NCBI RefSeq assembly: GCF_016107285.1
Contig: NZ_RCVQ01000004.1
Location: 310,001 to 374,000 of the forward strand
Direction: 5' to 3'
DNA: 64,000 bases
Origin: Roseomonas sp. KE0001
Lineage (GTDB): Bacteria; Pseudomonadota; Alphaproteobacteria; Acetobacterales; Acetobacteraceae
Part shown: positions 24,317-38,438 of the stretch, piece by piece
Numbering within the stretch: the first letter of the stretch is position 1
How the letters are laid out: every line of letters starts with the position of its first letter
Program-made: the position numbers and the translations under genes
Notes under the pieces: generated by a model
Databases searched by the model: none
What the model was told of the DNA's origin: nothing
Seen by the model: the letters and a program-made list of their open reading frames with translations, nothing else

Positions 24317-24715
24317 ATGAGCGACAAGAAGCTTCACATCGCGCAGATGCGCTCGCCGCTCGGCCGGGTGCGCGGCATGGGCTCGGCCAAGCAGGGCTCG
24401 CATCACTGGTGGATCCAGCGCGTGACCTCCATCGCGCTGCTGCCGCTGATGCTGTGGTTCACCCTCTCGGTGGCCACCATGGGCGGCATCAGCTACGTCG
24501 AGACGATCGCCTGGATCGGCCACCCGCTGAACGCCGCGCTGCTGCTGCTGACCGTGGGCATCGCCTTCCATCACACCGCCTCCGGCCTGCAGGTCCTCAT
24601 CGAGGACTATGTCGCGGACGAGTGGAAGCGCACCGCCGCGGTCCTGCTGATCAAGGGCGCCTGCCTGCTGCTCGCCGTGCTCTCGGCGGTGGCGGTGCTG
24701 AAGATCGCCATCTGA
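24317..24715 (+). CDS. sdhD: Succinate dehydrogenase membrane anchor subunit
   Basis: The 132-residue membrane protein is the second anchor of complex II. GSAKQGSHHWWIQRVTSIAL at the N-terminus is typical of alphaproteobacterial SdhD. Three hydrophobic segments follow, and HHTASGLQVLIEDYV carries the conserved His and quinone-proximal Asp-Tyr. It starts 4 bases after the sdhC stop. Confidence 0.93.
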   Translation: MSDKKLHIAQMRSPLGRVRGMGSAKQGSHHWWIQRVTSIALLPLMLWFTLSVATMGGISYVETIAWIGHPLNAALLLLTVGIAFHHTASGLQVLIEDYVADEWKRTAAVLLIKGACLLLAVLSAVAVLKIAI

Positions 24716-24813
24716 GCGCCGGGGCCGCCCGGCCGGGCGCGCCCCTGGCGATTGCTCTCTGCACAATCGGGCGCCCCCTTCGCGCGCCGAGCCAGTAACG
24801 GAAGATCGGGACG

Positions 24814-26622
24814 ATGAACGCGATCACCATGCCTTCCTCAGGCGCCTACCGCATCGTGGACCACACCTATGACGTGGTGGTCGTGGGGGCGGGCGGCGCC
24901 GGGTTGCGCGCGACCTTCGGCATGGGTGCCGCGGGGCTGAAAACCGCCTGCATCACCAAGGTCTTCCCGACCCGCAGCCACACCGTGGCGGCGCAGGGTG
25001 GCGTCGGCGCGGCGCTCGGCAACATGGGCGAGGACGACTGGCGCTGGCACATGTACGACACCGTGAAGGGGTCGGACTGGCTGGGCGACCAGGACGCCAT
25101 CGAGTACATGTGCCGCGAGGCGGTGCCAGCGATCATCGAGCTGGAGCACTTCGGCGTGCCCTTCAGCCGCACCGAGGACGGCCGCATCTACCAGCGGCCC
25201 TTCGGCGGCCACATGCAGAACTACGGCAAGACGCCGGCGATGCGCGCCTGCGCCGCCGCCGACCGCACCGGCCATGCCATCCTGCACACGCTCTACCAGC
25301 AGTCGCTGAAGCACAACTGCGAGTTCTTCGTCGAATACTTCGCCCTCGACCTGATCATGGAGGAGGGCGCCTGCCGCGGCGTCATCGCCTGGTGCCTGGA
25401 GGATGGCTCGATCCATCGCTTCCGCGCCCAGACGACGGTGCTCGCCACCGGCGGCTATGGCCGCGCCTATTTCTCCTGCACCTCGGCGCACACCTGCACG
25501 GGCGATGGCGGCGGCATGGTGCTGCGCGCCGGCCTGCCGCTGCAGGACAACGAGTTCGTGCAGTTCCACCCGACCGGCATCTACGGCTCCGGCTGCCTCG
25601 TCACCGAGGGCGCGCGGGGCGAGGGCGGCTACCTCACCAATTCCGAGGGTGAGCGCTTCATGGAGCGCTACGCGCCGACGGCGAAGGACCTGGCGTCCCG
25701 CGACGTCGTCTCCCGCGCCATGTCGATGGAGATCCGCGAGGGGCGGGGCGTCGGCCCGCACAAGGACCACATCCACCTGCATCTGGAGCACCTGGGCGCC
25801 GACCTGCTGCACGAGCGGCTGCCGGGCATTTCCGAGACCGCGAAGATCTTCGCCGGCGTGGACGTGACCAAGGAGCCGATCCCGATGCTGCCCACCGTCC
25901 ACTACAACATGGGCGGCATCCCGACGAACATCCACTGCGAGGTGCTGGCCGCGACCGGCACCGACCAGGACAAGGTGGTGCCCGGGCTGATGGCGGTGGG
26001 CGAGGCGGCCTCGGTCTCGGTGCACGGCGCCAACCGCCTCGGCACCAACTCGCTGCTCGATCTCGTGGTCTTCGGCCGCGCCGCCGCGTTGCGCGCCGCC
26101 GAGACCGTCAAGCCGGGCGCGACCCAGGCGCCGCTGCCGCCCAAGGCCGGCGAGGCCTCGCTCGAGCGGCTCGACCGGGTGCGCTACGCCAAGGGCGATA
26201 CCTCGGTCGCCGATCTGCGCCTCAACATGCAGCGCACCATGCAGACCCATGCCGCCGTCTTCCGCACCGCCGAGCTGCTGAAGGAAGGCGTGGAGAAGAT
26301 GGACAAGGTCGCCGCCGGCTATGCCGATATCCGCATCGCCGACCGCAGCCTGATCTGGAACAGTGACCTGGTCGAGGCGCTGGAGCTGGACAACCTGATC
26401 GGCAACGCGCTGACCACGGTGGTCGGCGCCGAGGCACGGCACGAGAGCCGTGGCGCCCACGCGCATGAGGACTATCCGGAGCGCGACGACGCGAACTGGA
26501 TGAAGCACACCCTCGCCCGCGTGAACGAGAAGTACGAGGTTTCCCTCGACTACCGCGACGTGAAGATGCGGACCCTCACCAACGAGGTTCAGGTCTTCCC
26601 GCCCAAGCCGCGCGTCTACTGA
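24814..26622 (+). CDS. sdhA: Succinate dehydrogenase flavoprotein subunit
   Basis: The subunit oxidises succinate to fumarate using covalently bound FAD. The 602-residue length is normal. The dinucleotide-binding [16 protein letters not shown] is at about 21-36, followed by [11 protein letters not shown], whose His carries the flavin. [11 protein letters not shown] and [13 protein letters not shown] substrate and FAD blocks are present, as is the C-terminal [14 protein letters not shown] lies upstream of the ATG. A 98-base gap separates it from sdhD. Confidence 0.97.
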   Translation: MNAITMPSSGAYRIVDHTYDVVVVGAGGAGLRATFGMGAAGLKTACITKVFPTRSHTVAAQGGVGAALGNMGEDDWRWHMYDTVKGSDWLGDQDAIEYMCREAVPAIIELEHFGVPFSRTEDGRIYQRPFGGHMQNYGKTPAMRACAAADRTGHAILHTLYQQSLKHNCEFFVEYFALDLIMEEGACRGVIAWCLEDGSIHRFRAQTTVLATGGYGRAYFSCTSAHTCTGDGGGMVLRAGLPLQDNEFVQFHPTGIYGSGCLVTEGARGEGGYLTNSEGERFMERYAPTAKDLASRDVVSRAMSMEIREGRGVGPHKDHIHLHLEHLGADLLHERLPGISETAKIFAGVDVTKEPIPMLPTVHYNMGGIPTNIHCEVLAATGTDQDKVVPGLMAVGEAASVSVHGANRLGTNSLLDLVVFGRAAALRAAETVKPGATQAPLPPKAGEASLERLDRVRYAKGDTSVADLRLNMQRTMQTHAAVFRTAELLKEGVEKMDKVAAGYADIRIADRSLIWNSDLVEALELDNLIGNALTTVVGAEARHESRGAHAHEDYPERDDANWMKHTLARVNEKYEVSLDYRDVKMRTLTNEVQVFPPKPRVY

Positions 26623-26637
26623 GGAAGGAGCGGGATC

Positions 26638-27420
26638 ATGGCCACTTTCACCCTGCCCAAGAACTCGACCATCGGCACCGGCAAGACCTATGCGGCCGAG
26701 CCGGGCGCGAAGAACGTCAAGTCCTTCAAGATCTACCGGTTCGACCCCGACACGGGGGAGAACCCGCGCTACGACACCTACGAGATCGATCTCGATAAGT
26801 GCGGCCCGATGGTGCTGGACGCGCTGATCAAGATCAAGAACGAGGTGGACACCACGCTGACCTTCCGGCGCTCCTGCCGCGAGGGGATCTGTGGCTCCTG
26901 CGCGATGAACATCGACGGGATGAACACCCTCGCCTGCCTGAAGCCGATCGAGGATGTGAAGAAGGACGTGCGGGTTACGCCGCTGCCGCACATGCCGGTG
27001 GTGAAGGACCTGGTGCCGGACCTGACGCATATCTACGCGCAGCTCCGCTCGGTCGAGCCCTGGCTGAAGTCCGACACGCCGGCGCCGCCGGATGAGGAGC
27101 GCCGCCAGTCCAAGGAGGAGCGCGCCAAGCTGGACGGGCTGTGGGAGTGCATCCTGTGCTTCTGCTGCTCCACCGCCTGCCCCTCCTACTGGTGGAACGG
27201 CGACCGCTACCTCGGCCCGGCCGTGCTGCTGCAGGCCTATCGTTGGATCGCGGATTCCCGTGACGAGTATGCGGGCGAGCGCCTCGACAATCTCGAGGAC
27301 CCGTTCCGCCTCTACCGCTGCCACACCATCATGAACTGCACCGCGACCTGCCCGAAGGGGCTGAACCCCGCCAAGGCCATCGGCAAGATCAAGGAGCTGA
27401 TGATCGAGCGCCAGGGCTGA
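26638..27420 (+). CDS. sdhB: Succinate dehydrogenase iron-sulfur subunit
   Basis: The 260-residue subunit passes electrons from FAD to ubiquinone through three clusters. The 2Fe-2S ligands lie in [16 protein letters not shown] plus a later TLAC. The 4Fe-4S ligands lie in [16 protein letters not shown], and the 3Fe-4S ligands in [27 protein letters not shown] precedes the ATG, 15 bases after sdhA. A strong intrinsic terminator follows and closes the operon. Confidence 0.97.
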   Translation: MATFTLPKNSTIGTGKTYAAEPGAKNVKSFKIYRFDPDTGENPRYDTYEIDLDKCGPMVLDALIKIKNEVDTTLTFRRSCREGICGSCAMNIDGMNTLACLKPIEDVKKDVRVTPLPHMPVVKDLVPDLTHIYAQLRSVEPWLKSDTPAPPDEERRQSKEERAKLDGLWECILCFCCSTACPSYWWNGDRYLGPAVLLQAYRWIADSRDEYAGERLDNLEDPFRLYRCHTIMNCTATCPKGLNPAKAIGKIKELMIERQG

Positions 27421-27446
27421 GGCCCGCGACGCCGGCGACGACGGAC

Positions 27447-27482
27447 AAGGCCTGCCGGGAGACCGGCAGGCCTTTCCTTTTT
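27447..27482 (+). terminator. Intrinsic terminator of the sdhCDAB operon
   Basis: AAGGCCTGCCGG (27447-27458) pairs perfectly with CCGGCAGGCCTT (27463-27474) around a GAGA loop, followed by TCCTTTTT. It starts 26 bases after the sdhB stop. Confidence 0.9.
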
Positions 27483-27492
27483 CCGGCCGGCT

Positions 27493-27759
27493 TCAGCCGA
27501 GGGTCGGATCGGCCCCCAGCCCCGCCTCCGGACTGTCCTGCAGCAGGGAGCGCGCGGCCTGATGGTTCATGGTCGTGGTCACCTTCCCCTCCTCCACGGA
27601 GGCGACGGCGGAGATCGGCAGGTAATGGTGCTGGCCGTCCTCGGAATCCGAGCGGGTCAGCTTGATGAAATCGCCCTCGACATGGTCCACGGTGCCAACA
27701 TGGCGGCCGCAGGAGCCCAGGATTTCGGCGTGTTCGGTGATTTTGGACTTGTCGATCAT
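27493..27759 (-). CDS. DUF2171 domain protein
   Basis: The product has 88 residues from ATG 27759, which has GAGGAG 7 to 8 bases upstream; the upstream in-frame ATG at 27774 overlaps that site and is rejected. Blocks such as MIDKSKITEHAEILGSCGRH, VGTVDHVEGDFIKLTR and HHYLPISAV identify the DUF2171 family, short PRC-barrel-like proteins common in alphaproteobacteria. The function is unknown. It is convergent with sdhB and divergent from zapE. Confidence 0.85.
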   Translation of the reverse strand: MIDKSKITEHAEILGSCGRHVGTVDHVEGDFIKLTRSDSEDGQHHYLPISAVASVEEGKVTTTMNHQAARSLLQDSPEAGLGADPTLG

Positions 27760-27937
27760 TGTGGCTCTCCTCAATCATTGCTTCGATCGCGTCACGTTAA
27801 CGAACGGCGCGAGGAAGGGATGCTTAAAAAGCCCAAGAAAACATAGATATCACTCTCACGGCTCATGTGCCGTATGAGCTTCGTCGGCTAACATCCCGTC
27901 TTGCCGAGCCGGGCATTAACCTTTATGCCGCAACGCG

Positions 27938-29125
27938 ATGCTTGGCCCGACGATGCCGGGGGCGGCGCCGACCGCCCCATCCACCGCCGACGGACCGCTT
28001 CCCGCCTATCGCGCGAAGGTTGCGGCGGGCGAACTGCGTTCCGACCCCGCCCAGGCCCTGGCCGCCGAGACCCTGCAGGACCTCTGGCGCCGCACCCGCG
28101 GGTACGAGCCCCGGCATGAGGAGCCCGGCAAGGAGGGTGGCGGTTTCATGAGCCGCTTCTTCCGCCGCAAGCCGGTGGACGAGGCGCCGGGCGACGCGCC
28201 GCGCGGCCTTTATCTGGTGGGCGAGGTCGGCCGCGGGAAGTCCATGCTGATGGATCTCTTCTTCGCCTGCGCCGACGTGCCGCGGAAGAAGCGCATCCAC
28301 TTCCACCAGTTCATGCAGCAGTCGCATCAGCGCATCCATGCCTGGAAGAGGCAGCATGGCGACACGGCCGACCCGATCCCGCCGCTGGCCGACCAGATCC
28401 TGGCCGAAGCCTCGCTGCTCTGCTTCGACGAGTTCCAGGTCCATGACATCGCCGATGCGATGATCCTGGGGCGGCTCTTCGAGGCCCTTTTCGCGCGCGG
28501 CACCGTCATCGTCGCCACCTCGAACACCGCGCCGGACGACCTCTTCAAGGGGCGGCCAGGGCGGGATGCGTTCCTGCCCTTCATCGCCCTGATCAAGAAG
28601 CACGTAGCGGTTCTGCAGCTGCAGTCGGCGCAGGATTACCGGCGCGACCGCATCCAGGGCCTGCCGACCTGGCACGTGCCCGCCGACGGGCGGGCCGAGC
28701 GGGCGCTCGACGCCGCCTTCAAGGAGCTGACCGGCCGGCCGCGCGGCGAGCCCGAGGTGATCAGCGTGCTGGGCCGCCGTGTCGAGATCCCGCAGGCGGT
28801 GGGCGGCGTGGCGCGGGCCGAATTCGACGACCTCTGCGGCAAGCCGCTGGGACCGGCCGACTACCTGGCCCTCGCGACCCACTACCACACCCTGGTGCTG
28901 GACGGGGTGCCGCGCCTGGGGCCGGACAATTTCGACCGGGCGCGGCGCTTCATCACCCTGATCGACACGCTCTACGAGCACCGCTGCAAGCTGGTGGCCT
29001 CCGCCGCCGCGGTGCCGGACCGTCTCTACGAGCAGGGCGAGAACGCGGCGATGTTCCAGCGGACCGCCTCGCGCCTGGTCGAAATGCAAAGCCACGATTA
29101 TCTCGGCCTGCCGCATCTCACATGA
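27938..29125 (+). CDS. zapE: Cell division ATPase ZapE (AFG1-like)
   Basis: The 395-residue AFG1/LACE1-family AAA-type ATPase is the bacterial ZapE, which modulates FtsZ rings; mitochondrial relatives handle respiratory-complex subunits. Walker A is LVGEVGRGKSMLMDLFF (about residues 93-109) and Walker B is LLCFDEFQVHD. The sensor region VATSNTAPDDL and the C-terminal RFITLIDTLYEH are typical. ATG 27953 is an alternative start. In alphaproteobacteria it often sits beside sdh and mdh, as it does here between sdhB and mdh. Confidence 0.93.
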   Translation: MLGPTMPGAAPTAPSTADGPLPAYRAKVAAGELRSDPAQALAAETLQDLWRRTRGYEPRHEEPGKEGGGFMSRFFRRKPVDEAPGDAPRGLYLVGEVGRGKSMLMDLFFACADVPRKKRIHFHQFMQQSHQRIHAWKRQHGDTADPIPPLADQILAEASLLCFDEFQVHDIADAMILGRLFEALFARGTVIVATSNTAPDDLFKGRPGRDAFLPFIALIKKHVAVLQLQSAQDYRRDRIQGLPTWHVPADGRAERALDAAFKELTGRPRGEPEVISVLGRRVEIPQAVGGVARAEFDDLCGKPLGPADYLALATHYHTLVLDGVPRLGPDNFDRARRFITLIDTLYEHRCKLVASAAAVPDRLYEQGENAAMFQRTASRLVEMQSHDYLGLPHLT

Positions 29126-29156
29126 GGTTGCGGCGGGCGGAAAAAAGGAGCCGACG

Positions 29157-29564
29157 ATGCGCCTGATCCCGCTCTGCCTGCTCGGCCTGATGGCGGCCGC
29201 CATCGCGACGGCGGCCGCGCCTCCGGCCGAGGCCGCCGGCCGCGAGGCCGCGGCCAGCAAATCCTCCAAGGCCGCCCATCCCGCCCGCTCGGCATCCCGG
29301 CAGACCGCGTCGGCCTCGCGCAGCGCGTCCCGCCCGGCTGCCGGCAACTACCGGGCCGTGGTGGCGCGGCCGGGACAGCTGATCGCCCCCGGCACCCGGC
29401 TCCGTCCGCAGGCCAAGGCGCCGGCGCGGCGGCAGGTCATGGCCTCGGGCTCCTGGCAGGCCGGGCTGCCGCTGGCCAGCGGAACGCAGCGCGAGTGTCC
29501 AGTGGGGACCATTTCCACCCTGGCGCGCGGTCACGATGATGTGGTTCGCTGCCTTCCGCTCTGA
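29157..29564 (+). CDS. Small exported Ala/Ser/Arg-rich protein
   Basis: The 135-residue precursor has a signal peptide (MRLIPLCLLGLMAAAIATA, cleavage near PAEA). A low-complexity Ala/Ser/Lys/Arg region (about 27-62) follows. The more ordered C-terminal half ends with two cysteines (RECPVGTIS and DVVRCLPL) that could pair in the periplasm. AAGGAG lies 8 bases before the ATG. It begins 31 bases after zapE and probably shares its transcript. I recognise no family. Confidence 0.65.
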   Translation: MRLIPLCLLGLMAAAIATAAAPPAEAAGREAAASKSSKAAHPARSASRQTASASRSASRPAAGNYRAVVARPGQLIAPGTRLRPQAKAPARRQVMASGSWQAGLPLASGTQRECPVGTISTLARGHDDVVRCLPL

Positions 29565-29649
29565 CGGATGACGTGATCTGATCCGCCTCGGGAGCCACGC
29601 TATTTGGCGCTGGCCCGCCTTGCCCGCCCCGGTGGGGCGGAGTAGGTAG

Positions 29650-30660
<1,011 letters not shown>

Positions 30661-30672
30661 AGGACCCCGCGC

Positions 30673-31869
30673 ATGAACATCCATGAGTATCAGGGCAAGG
30701 AGCTGCTGCGGCGCTACGGCGTCGCGGTGCTCGACGGCCATGTCGCCTGGACCGCGGACGAGGCCGCCGAGGCGGCCGGGAAGCTGCCGGGCCCGGTCTA
30801 TGTGGTGAAGAGCCAGATCCACGCCGGCGGGCGCGGCGCGGGGCGCTTCAAGGAGGACCCGAACGGCAAGGGCGGCGTGCGCGTCGTCAAGTCGGTCGAG
30901 GACGTCCGGGCCGCCGCCGAGGCGATGATCGGCAAGACGCTGGTGACCAAGCAGACCGGCGAGGCCGGCAAGCTGGTCAGCCGCGTCTATGTCGAGGACG
31001 GCTGCGACATCAAGCGGGAGCTCTATCTGTCCCTGCTGGTGGACCGCGAGACCTCGCGCGTGATCATCATGGCCTCCACCGAGGGCGGCATGGAGATCGA
31101 GGAGGTCGCCGAGCACAGCCCGGAGAAGATCCTGAAGGTCACGGTCGATCCGGCCGCAGGCATCTCCGGTTGGCACGCTCGCAAGCTGGCCTTCGGGCTC
31201 GGCCTGGAGGGCAAGCAGGTCGGCGTCTTCGGCAAGTTCGTGACGGCGCTCTACACGGCCTTCATCGAGCTCGACTGCGCCATCGTCGAGATCAACCCGC
31301 TGGTGGTGACCGGCGCGGGCGACGTGGTGGCGCTCGACGCCAAGGTCTCCTTCGACGACAACGCCCTGTTCCGCCACAAGGATCTGGAATCGCTGCGCGA
31401 TGACAGCGAGATGGACCCGAAGGAGCTGGACGCGGTCAAGCACGACCTCAACTACGTCGCGCTCGACGGCGAGATCGGCTGCATGGTGAACGGCGCCGGC
31501 CTCGCCATGGCGACGATGGACATCATCAAGCTCTATGGCTCCTCGCCGGCGAACTTCCTCGATGTCGGCGGCACGGCGACGGCCGACCGCGTGACGGAAG
31601 CCTTCCGCATCATCACCTCGGACAGCAACGTCAAGGCGATCCTCGTCAACATCTTCGGCGGCATCGCCAAGTGCGACATGATCGCGACCGGCGTGGTGCA
31701 GGCGGCGAAGAACCTGACCCTGTCGGTGCCGCTGGTCGTGCGCCTCGAGGGCACGAATGTCGAGCTGGGCAAGCGGATCCTGGCCGAGAGCGGCCTGAAG
31801 ATCATCCCGGCCGACAACCTGGCCGACGCCGCCGAGAAGGTGGTCGCCGCCGTGAAGGGAGCCAAGTAA
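30673..31869 (+). CDS. sucC: Succinate-CoA ligase (ADP-forming) beta subunit
   Basis: The subunit carries the nucleotide-binding ATP-grasp fold that couples succinyl-CoA cleavage to ATP synthesis. The 398-residue product starts [35 protein letters not shown] is the ATP-grasp lysine region, and [12 protein letters not shown] and [13 protein letters not shown] are the conserved metal-binding and interface blocks. sucD follows after one base. Confidence 0.97.
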   Translation: MNIHEYQGKELLRRYGVAVLDGHVAWTADEAAEAAGKLPGPVYVVKSQIHAGGRGAGRFKEDPNGKGGVRVVKSVEDVRAAAEAMIGKTLVTKQTGEAGKLVSRVYVEDGCDIKRELYLSLLVDRETSRVIIMASTEGGMEIEEVAEHSPEKILKVTVDPAAGISGWHARKLAFGLGLEGKQVGVFGKFVTALYTAFIELDCAIVEINPLVVTGAGDVVALDAKVSFDDNALFRHKDLESLRDDSEMDPKELDAVKHDLNYVALDGEIGCMVNGAGLAMATMDIIKLYGSSPANFLDVGGTATADRVTEAFRIITSDSNVKAILVNIFGGIAKCDMIATGVVQAAKNLTLSVPLVVRLEGTNVELGKRILAESGLKIIPADNLADAAEKVVAAVKGAK

Positions 31870-31870
31870 G

Positions 31871-32755
31871 ATGGCCATCCTGGTCGACGCGAACACCAAG
31901 GTCATGACCCAGGGCTTCACCGGAGCCCAGGGCACCTTCCATGCCGAGCAGGGCATCGCCTACGGCTCGAAGTATGTCGGCGGCGTGACGCCGGGCAAGG
32001 GCGGGCAGACCCACCTGAACCTCCCGGTCTTCAACACCGTGGCCGAATGTGCGGAGAGGACCGGGGCCACCGCCTCGGTCATCTACGTGCCGCCGCCCTT
32101 CGCGGCCGATTCCATCCTGGAGGCGATCGACGCCGAGATCCCGCTGATCGTCTGCATCACCGAGGGCATCCCGGTGCTCGACATGGTGAAGGTGAAGCGG
32201 GCGCTGTCCGGCTCGAAGTCGCGGCTGATCGGCCCCAACTGCCCGGGCGTGATCACTCCGGACGCCTGCAAGATCGGCATCATGCCGGGCCATATCCACA
32301 AGCGCGGCTCGGTCGGCATCGTCTCCCGCTCGGGGACGCTGACCTATGAGGCGGTGGCGCAGACCACCTCGGCGGGCCTCGGCCAGTCCACCTGCGTGGG
32401 CATCGGCGGCGACCCGGTGAAGGGCACCGACTTCACCGAGGTGCTGGAGATGTTCCTGGCCGATCCCGAGACGCAGTCGATCGTCATGATCGGCGAGATC
32501 GGCGGCCAGTCGGAGATCGAGGCGGCCGAGTTCCTGGCGCGCGAGAACAAGGGGCCGAAGGCCAAGCCGGTGGTCGGCTTCATCGCCGGCGCCACGGCGC
32601 CTCCGGGCCGCCGTATGGGTCATGCCGGCGCCGTCATCTCCGGCGGCAAGGACACGGCGGCGGCGAAGATGGACGCCATGCGGACGGCCGGCATCCATGT
32701 GGCCGAAAGCCCCGCCGCCCTGGGCTCGACCATGGTGAAGGCCCTGCGCGGCTGA
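31871..32755 (+). CDS. sucD: Succinate-CoA ligase alpha subunit
   Basis: The 294-residue subunit binds CoA and carries the phosphohistidine. [14 protein letters not shown] is the CoA-binding motif near residue 20. [14 protein letters not shown] and [11 protein letters not shown] are conserved. The active-site His lies in [11 protein letters not shown]. The GxxGGxSE segment, [15 protein letters not shown], is present. It is translated immediately after sucC. A TTGCTGCG/CGCAGCAA palindrome overlaps the region just after the stop. Confidence 0.97.
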   Translation: MAILVDANTKVMTQGFTGAQGTFHAEQGIAYGSKYVGGVTPGKGGQTHLNLPVFNTVAECAERTGATASVIYVPPPFAADSILEAIDAEIPLIVCITEGIPVLDMVKVKRALSGSKSRLIGPNCPGVITPDACKIGIMPGHIHKRGSVGIVSRSGTLTYEAVAQTTSAGLGQSTCVGIGGDPVKGTDFTEVLEMFLADPETQSIVMIGEIGGQSEIEAAEFLARENKGPKAKPVVGFIAGATAPPGRRMGHAGAVISGGKDTAAAKMDAMRTAGIHVAESPAALGSTMVKALRG

Positions 32756-32758
32756 TGT

Positions 32759-32775
32759 TTGCTGCGGCGCAGCAA
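32759..32775. promoter_or_regulatory. Palindrome TTGCTGCGGCGCAGCAA, candidate operator
   Basis: A 17-base perfect inverted repeat lies 3 bases after sucD and 173 bases before sucA. It contains CTGC-N3-GCAG, the pattern reported for PhaR of Paracoccus. It could instead be a small RNA stem. The 193-base sucD-sucA gap is otherwise without a gene. Confidence 0.35.
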
Positions 32776-32948
32776 TCCTTGCGGCGATACGGGCCCGCCA
32801 TGCGGGTCCGGCATGCGCCTCTGCAAGAATCTGCGCCCATGTACTATCTTCCAGAGCGCCGTCCCTATATCGGGGGCGGCGCTGCCTTTTGTGGCACCTG
32901 AGACCGTGAGACACCGCCCCGCCCGATGGTGGTGCGGGCGAGGAGGAG

Positions 32949-35840
<2,892 letters not shown>

Positions 35841-35881
35841 CGTTATTGCGAGCACGCACCGGTAAAGAAGCGAGACGATAC

Positions 35882-37138
35882 ATGACCGAGATCCTGGTTC
35901 CGACCCTGGGCGAGAGCGTGACCAGCGCCACCGTGGCGCGCTGGATGAAGAAGGCCGGCGAGGCGGTGGCAGCCGATGAGCCGCTGGTGGAGCTGGAGAC
36001 GGACAAGGTCACGGTGGAGGTGAATGCCCCCGCCGCCGGGGTGCTGGAGGCGATCAGCGCCGATGAGGGCGCCGAGGTCGAGCCAGGTGCGCTGCTCGGC
36101 ACCATCGCCGCGGGCGACGGCGCGGGCGCCGGGAAGGTTTCCCCCAAGGCGACCGAGAAGCCGGCGGAGAAGCCCACGGACAAGCCCGCCGGTGGCGCCG
36201 CTCCGAAGGTGGAGGCGCCGCGCCAGGAGAGCGGCCCGGTGTCGCGCCCGGGGGGCAGCGGCCATGCGCCGCTGCCGGCCGCCGCCAAGATGATGGAGGA
36301 GAACAGCCTCACCGCCGAGCAGATCGGCACCGGCACCGCCAAGGACGGCCGGGTCAGCAAGGGCGACGTGCAGGCCTTCCTCTCCCGCCCCGCCCCCGAG
36401 GCGCCAAAGCCCGCCGCCAAGGCGCCGCGCCCCCTGGAGGGCGGCGAGGAGCGGGTGAAGATGACCCGCCTGCGCAAGACCATCGCCAACCGGCTGAAGG
36501 AGGCGCAGAACACCGCCGCCATGCTGACCACCTTCAACGAGGTGGACATGACGGCCGTGATGGCGCTGCGGTCGGAGTACAAGGACGCCTTCGAGAAGAA
36601 GCTCGGCACCAAGCTCGGCTTCATGTCCTTCTTCGTGAAGGCCTGCGTGGCGGCGCTGAAGGACTATCCGGCGGTCAATGCCGAGATCGACGGCGACGAG
36701 CTGGTCTACAAGAACTTCGTGCACATGGGCATCGCGGTGGGCGGCCCCTCCGGCCTGGTCGTGCCGGTGCTGAAGAACGCCGACCAGATGTCCTTCGCCG
36801 AGATCGAGAAGAGCATCTCCAACTTCGGCAAGCGCGCCCGTGACGGCCAGCTGAAGCTGGAGGAGCTTTCGGGTGGCTCCTTCACCATCACCAATGGCGG
36901 CATCTATGGCTCGCTGATGTCGACGCCGATCCTGAACCCGCCGCAGTCGGGCATCCTGGGCATGCACAAGATCCAGGAGCGCCCGATGGTGGTGGGCGGC
37001 AAGATCGAGATCCGCCCGATGATGTACCTGGCGCTGTCCTACGACCACCGCATCGTCGACGGGAAGGAGGCCGTGTCCTTCCTGGTGCGCGTCAAGGAAA
37101 GCATCGAGGATCCGCGGCGCCTGCTGCTCGACCTCTGA
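35882..37138 (+). CDS. sucB: Dihydrolipoamide succinyltransferase (2-oxoglutarate dehydrogenase E2)
   Basis: The 418-residue E2 core enzyme begins at ATG 35882 ([13 protein letters not shown]); upstream codons to 35846 are not E2-like. The single N-terminal lipoyl domain carries [11 protein letters not shown], with the lipoylated Lys near residue 43. An Ala/Pro-rich hinge (about 80-135) leads to the peripheral E1/E3-binding segment ([10 protein letters not shown]...GRVSKGDV). The catalytic domain ends with [11 protein letters not shown], supplying the His and Asp of the acyltransferase. It ends at a terminator rather than running on to lpd. Confidence 0.97.
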   Translation: MTEILVPTLGESVTSATVARWMKKAGEAVAADEPLVELETDKVTVEVNAPAAGVLEAISADEGAEVEPGALLGTIAAGDGAGAGKVSPKATEKPAEKPTDKPAGGAAPKVEAPRQESGPVSRPGGSGHAPLPAAAKMMEENSLTAEQIGTGTAKDGRVSKGDVQAFLSRPAPEAPKPAAKAPRPLEGGEERVKMTRLRKTIANRLKEAQNTAAMLTTFNEVDMTAVMALRSEYKDAFEKKLGTKLGFMSFFVKACVAALKDYPAVNAEIDGDELVYKNFVHMGIAVGGPSGLVVPVLKNADQMSFAEIEKSISNFGKRARDGQLKLEELSGGSFTITNGGIYGSLMSTPILNPPQSGILGMHKIQERPMVVGGKIEIRPMMYLALSYDHRIVDGKEAVSFLVRVKESIEDPRRLLLDL

Positions 37139-37175
37139 TCCGCGTGGTGGCCGGGGCTGTCCCCGGCCTGCCCTC

Positions 37176-37211
37176 ACGGCCAGGATCGCCGCGCGCGGTC
37201 CTGGCCGTTTT
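37176..37211 (+). terminator. Intrinsic terminator after sucAB
   Basis: ACGGCCAGGA (37176-37185) pairs perfectly with TCCTGGCCGT (37199-37208) across a 13-base loop, followed by TTT. It lies between the convergent ends of sucB and the TctC-type gene. Confidence 0.7.
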
Positions 37212-37222
37212 GCTGTCCGGCC

Positions 37223-38221
37223 TCAGGAATCGATGCTGAGATTGAGCCGCGCCACCATCTCCTTCTCATAGGCGGCGCGGCGCACCACGAAGTCGCGATA
37301 GGCCTCGCTGTCGAGATAGGCGAGCGGCATGTCCCAGCGGTCGCGGATGGCGGTGTTCTCGGGCGAGAAGAGGGCGGTGCGGAAGGCGTCGTGCAGCGCG
37401 CGGACCACGCCCGGGTCCATCCCCTTCGGCCCGGCGATGCCGTAGGGCGAGGTCACGACCATGTCGTGGCCCAGCTCGCGCAATGTCGGCACGTCCGGCA
37501 GGCGGCTTACCCGCTCGGCGGTCCAGACGCAGAGGGCGCGGAAGGTGCCGGCCTCGGCCTGCGGCATCCAGGCGGAACTGTCGGCGATGCTGTCGATCTG
37601 CCGGCCCATCAGCGCGGTGACGCCCTCCGTCGTGCCCCGGAAGGGCACATGGGTGAGCTCGATGCCGGCCCGCGAGCACAGATCCTCCATGGCGATGTGG
37701 TTCGTCGTGCCGATGCCGCTGGTGGAGTAGGTCAGCAGGCCCGGCTTCGCCTTGGCCGCCGCGACGAAGCTCGCCCAGTCCTTGTAGGGGCTGTCGCCGC
37801 GGACGACGACACCGAAAAGCCAGCCGGTGAGGCCGATGACCGGGGTGAAATCCTCCACCGGGTCCCAGGATTTGGCGCGGGTGAGGAAAGGGTGCCGCAG
37901 CACCGAGAGATGGTGCTGGGACAGGGTATAGCCATCGGGCGCTGCCTGCAGCAGTTGCTGCGCCCCCAACAGGCCGCGCGCGCCCGAGCGGTTCTCGATC
38001 AGCACGGGCTGGCCGAGGGTGCGGGTCGCGAGGTCGGCCAGGGAACGGATCTGCGCGTCCGAGGAGCCGCCGGGGGGCCAGGGCAGGATCAGGCGGATCG
38101 GCCGGTCGGGGAAGCGGCCCTGGGCCAGGGCCGGGCGGCTCAGCGAGGCGGCGCCGAGCGTCACGCCGGACAGGGCGAGCAGCCTGCGTCGCGACAGGGC
38201 GCGCAAGGGGTGATACGGCAT
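37223..38221 (-). CDS. Tripartite tricarboxylate transporter substrate-binding protein (TctC/Bug family)
   Basis: The 332-residue exported protein has a twin-arginine-like signal (SRRRLLALSGVTLGAASLSR, about 9-28). Mature features are RPIRLILPWPPGGSSDAQ, IENRSGARGLLGAQ, GIGTTNHIAME and VPFRGTTEGVTALMGRQID, all typical of Bug receptors that capture carboxylates for TctAB importers. No tctA or tctB is nearby, which is common because Bug genes are often orphans. It lies opposite in strand between sucB and lpd, splitting the usual odh cluster. A dicarboxylate or tricarboxylate ligand would fit the context, but nothing here proves it. Confidence 0.9.
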   Translation of the reverse strand: MPYHPLRALSRRRLLALSGVTLGAASLSRPALAQGRFPDRPIRLILPWPPGGSSDAQIRSLADLATRTLGQPVLIENRSGARGLLGAQQLLQAAPDGYTLSQHHLSVLRHPFLTRAKSWDPVEDFTPVIGLTGWLFGVVVRGDSPYKDWASFVAAAKAKPGLLTYSTSGIGTTNHIAMEDLCSRAGIELTHVPFRGTTEGVTALMGRQIDSIADSSAWMPQAEAGTFRALCVWTAERVSRLPDVPTLRELGHDMVVTSPYGIAGPKGMDPGVVRALHDAFRTALFSPENTAIRDRWDMPLAYLDSEAYRDFVVRRAAYEKEMVARLNLSIDS

Positions 38222-38438
38222 GGATCGTCTCCCATCAGGGCGCCTTCACGGCGCCTCCTTCTGCGCGCCAGATTGGCAGAAGCCTTGCCCGCGCCGCAAC
38301 AGGAGGAGTCGCGCCTTCACCGGCACCTGCGAATGGCGGCGCGTCGCCGCCACCCCCTTGCCGCGCGGGCGCTGGCGGGCCAGTTTGCCGGCCAGTTCTG
38401 CTTCGTCTCATCCTCCTGTCAGCTAAGGGTGCTTGCCC

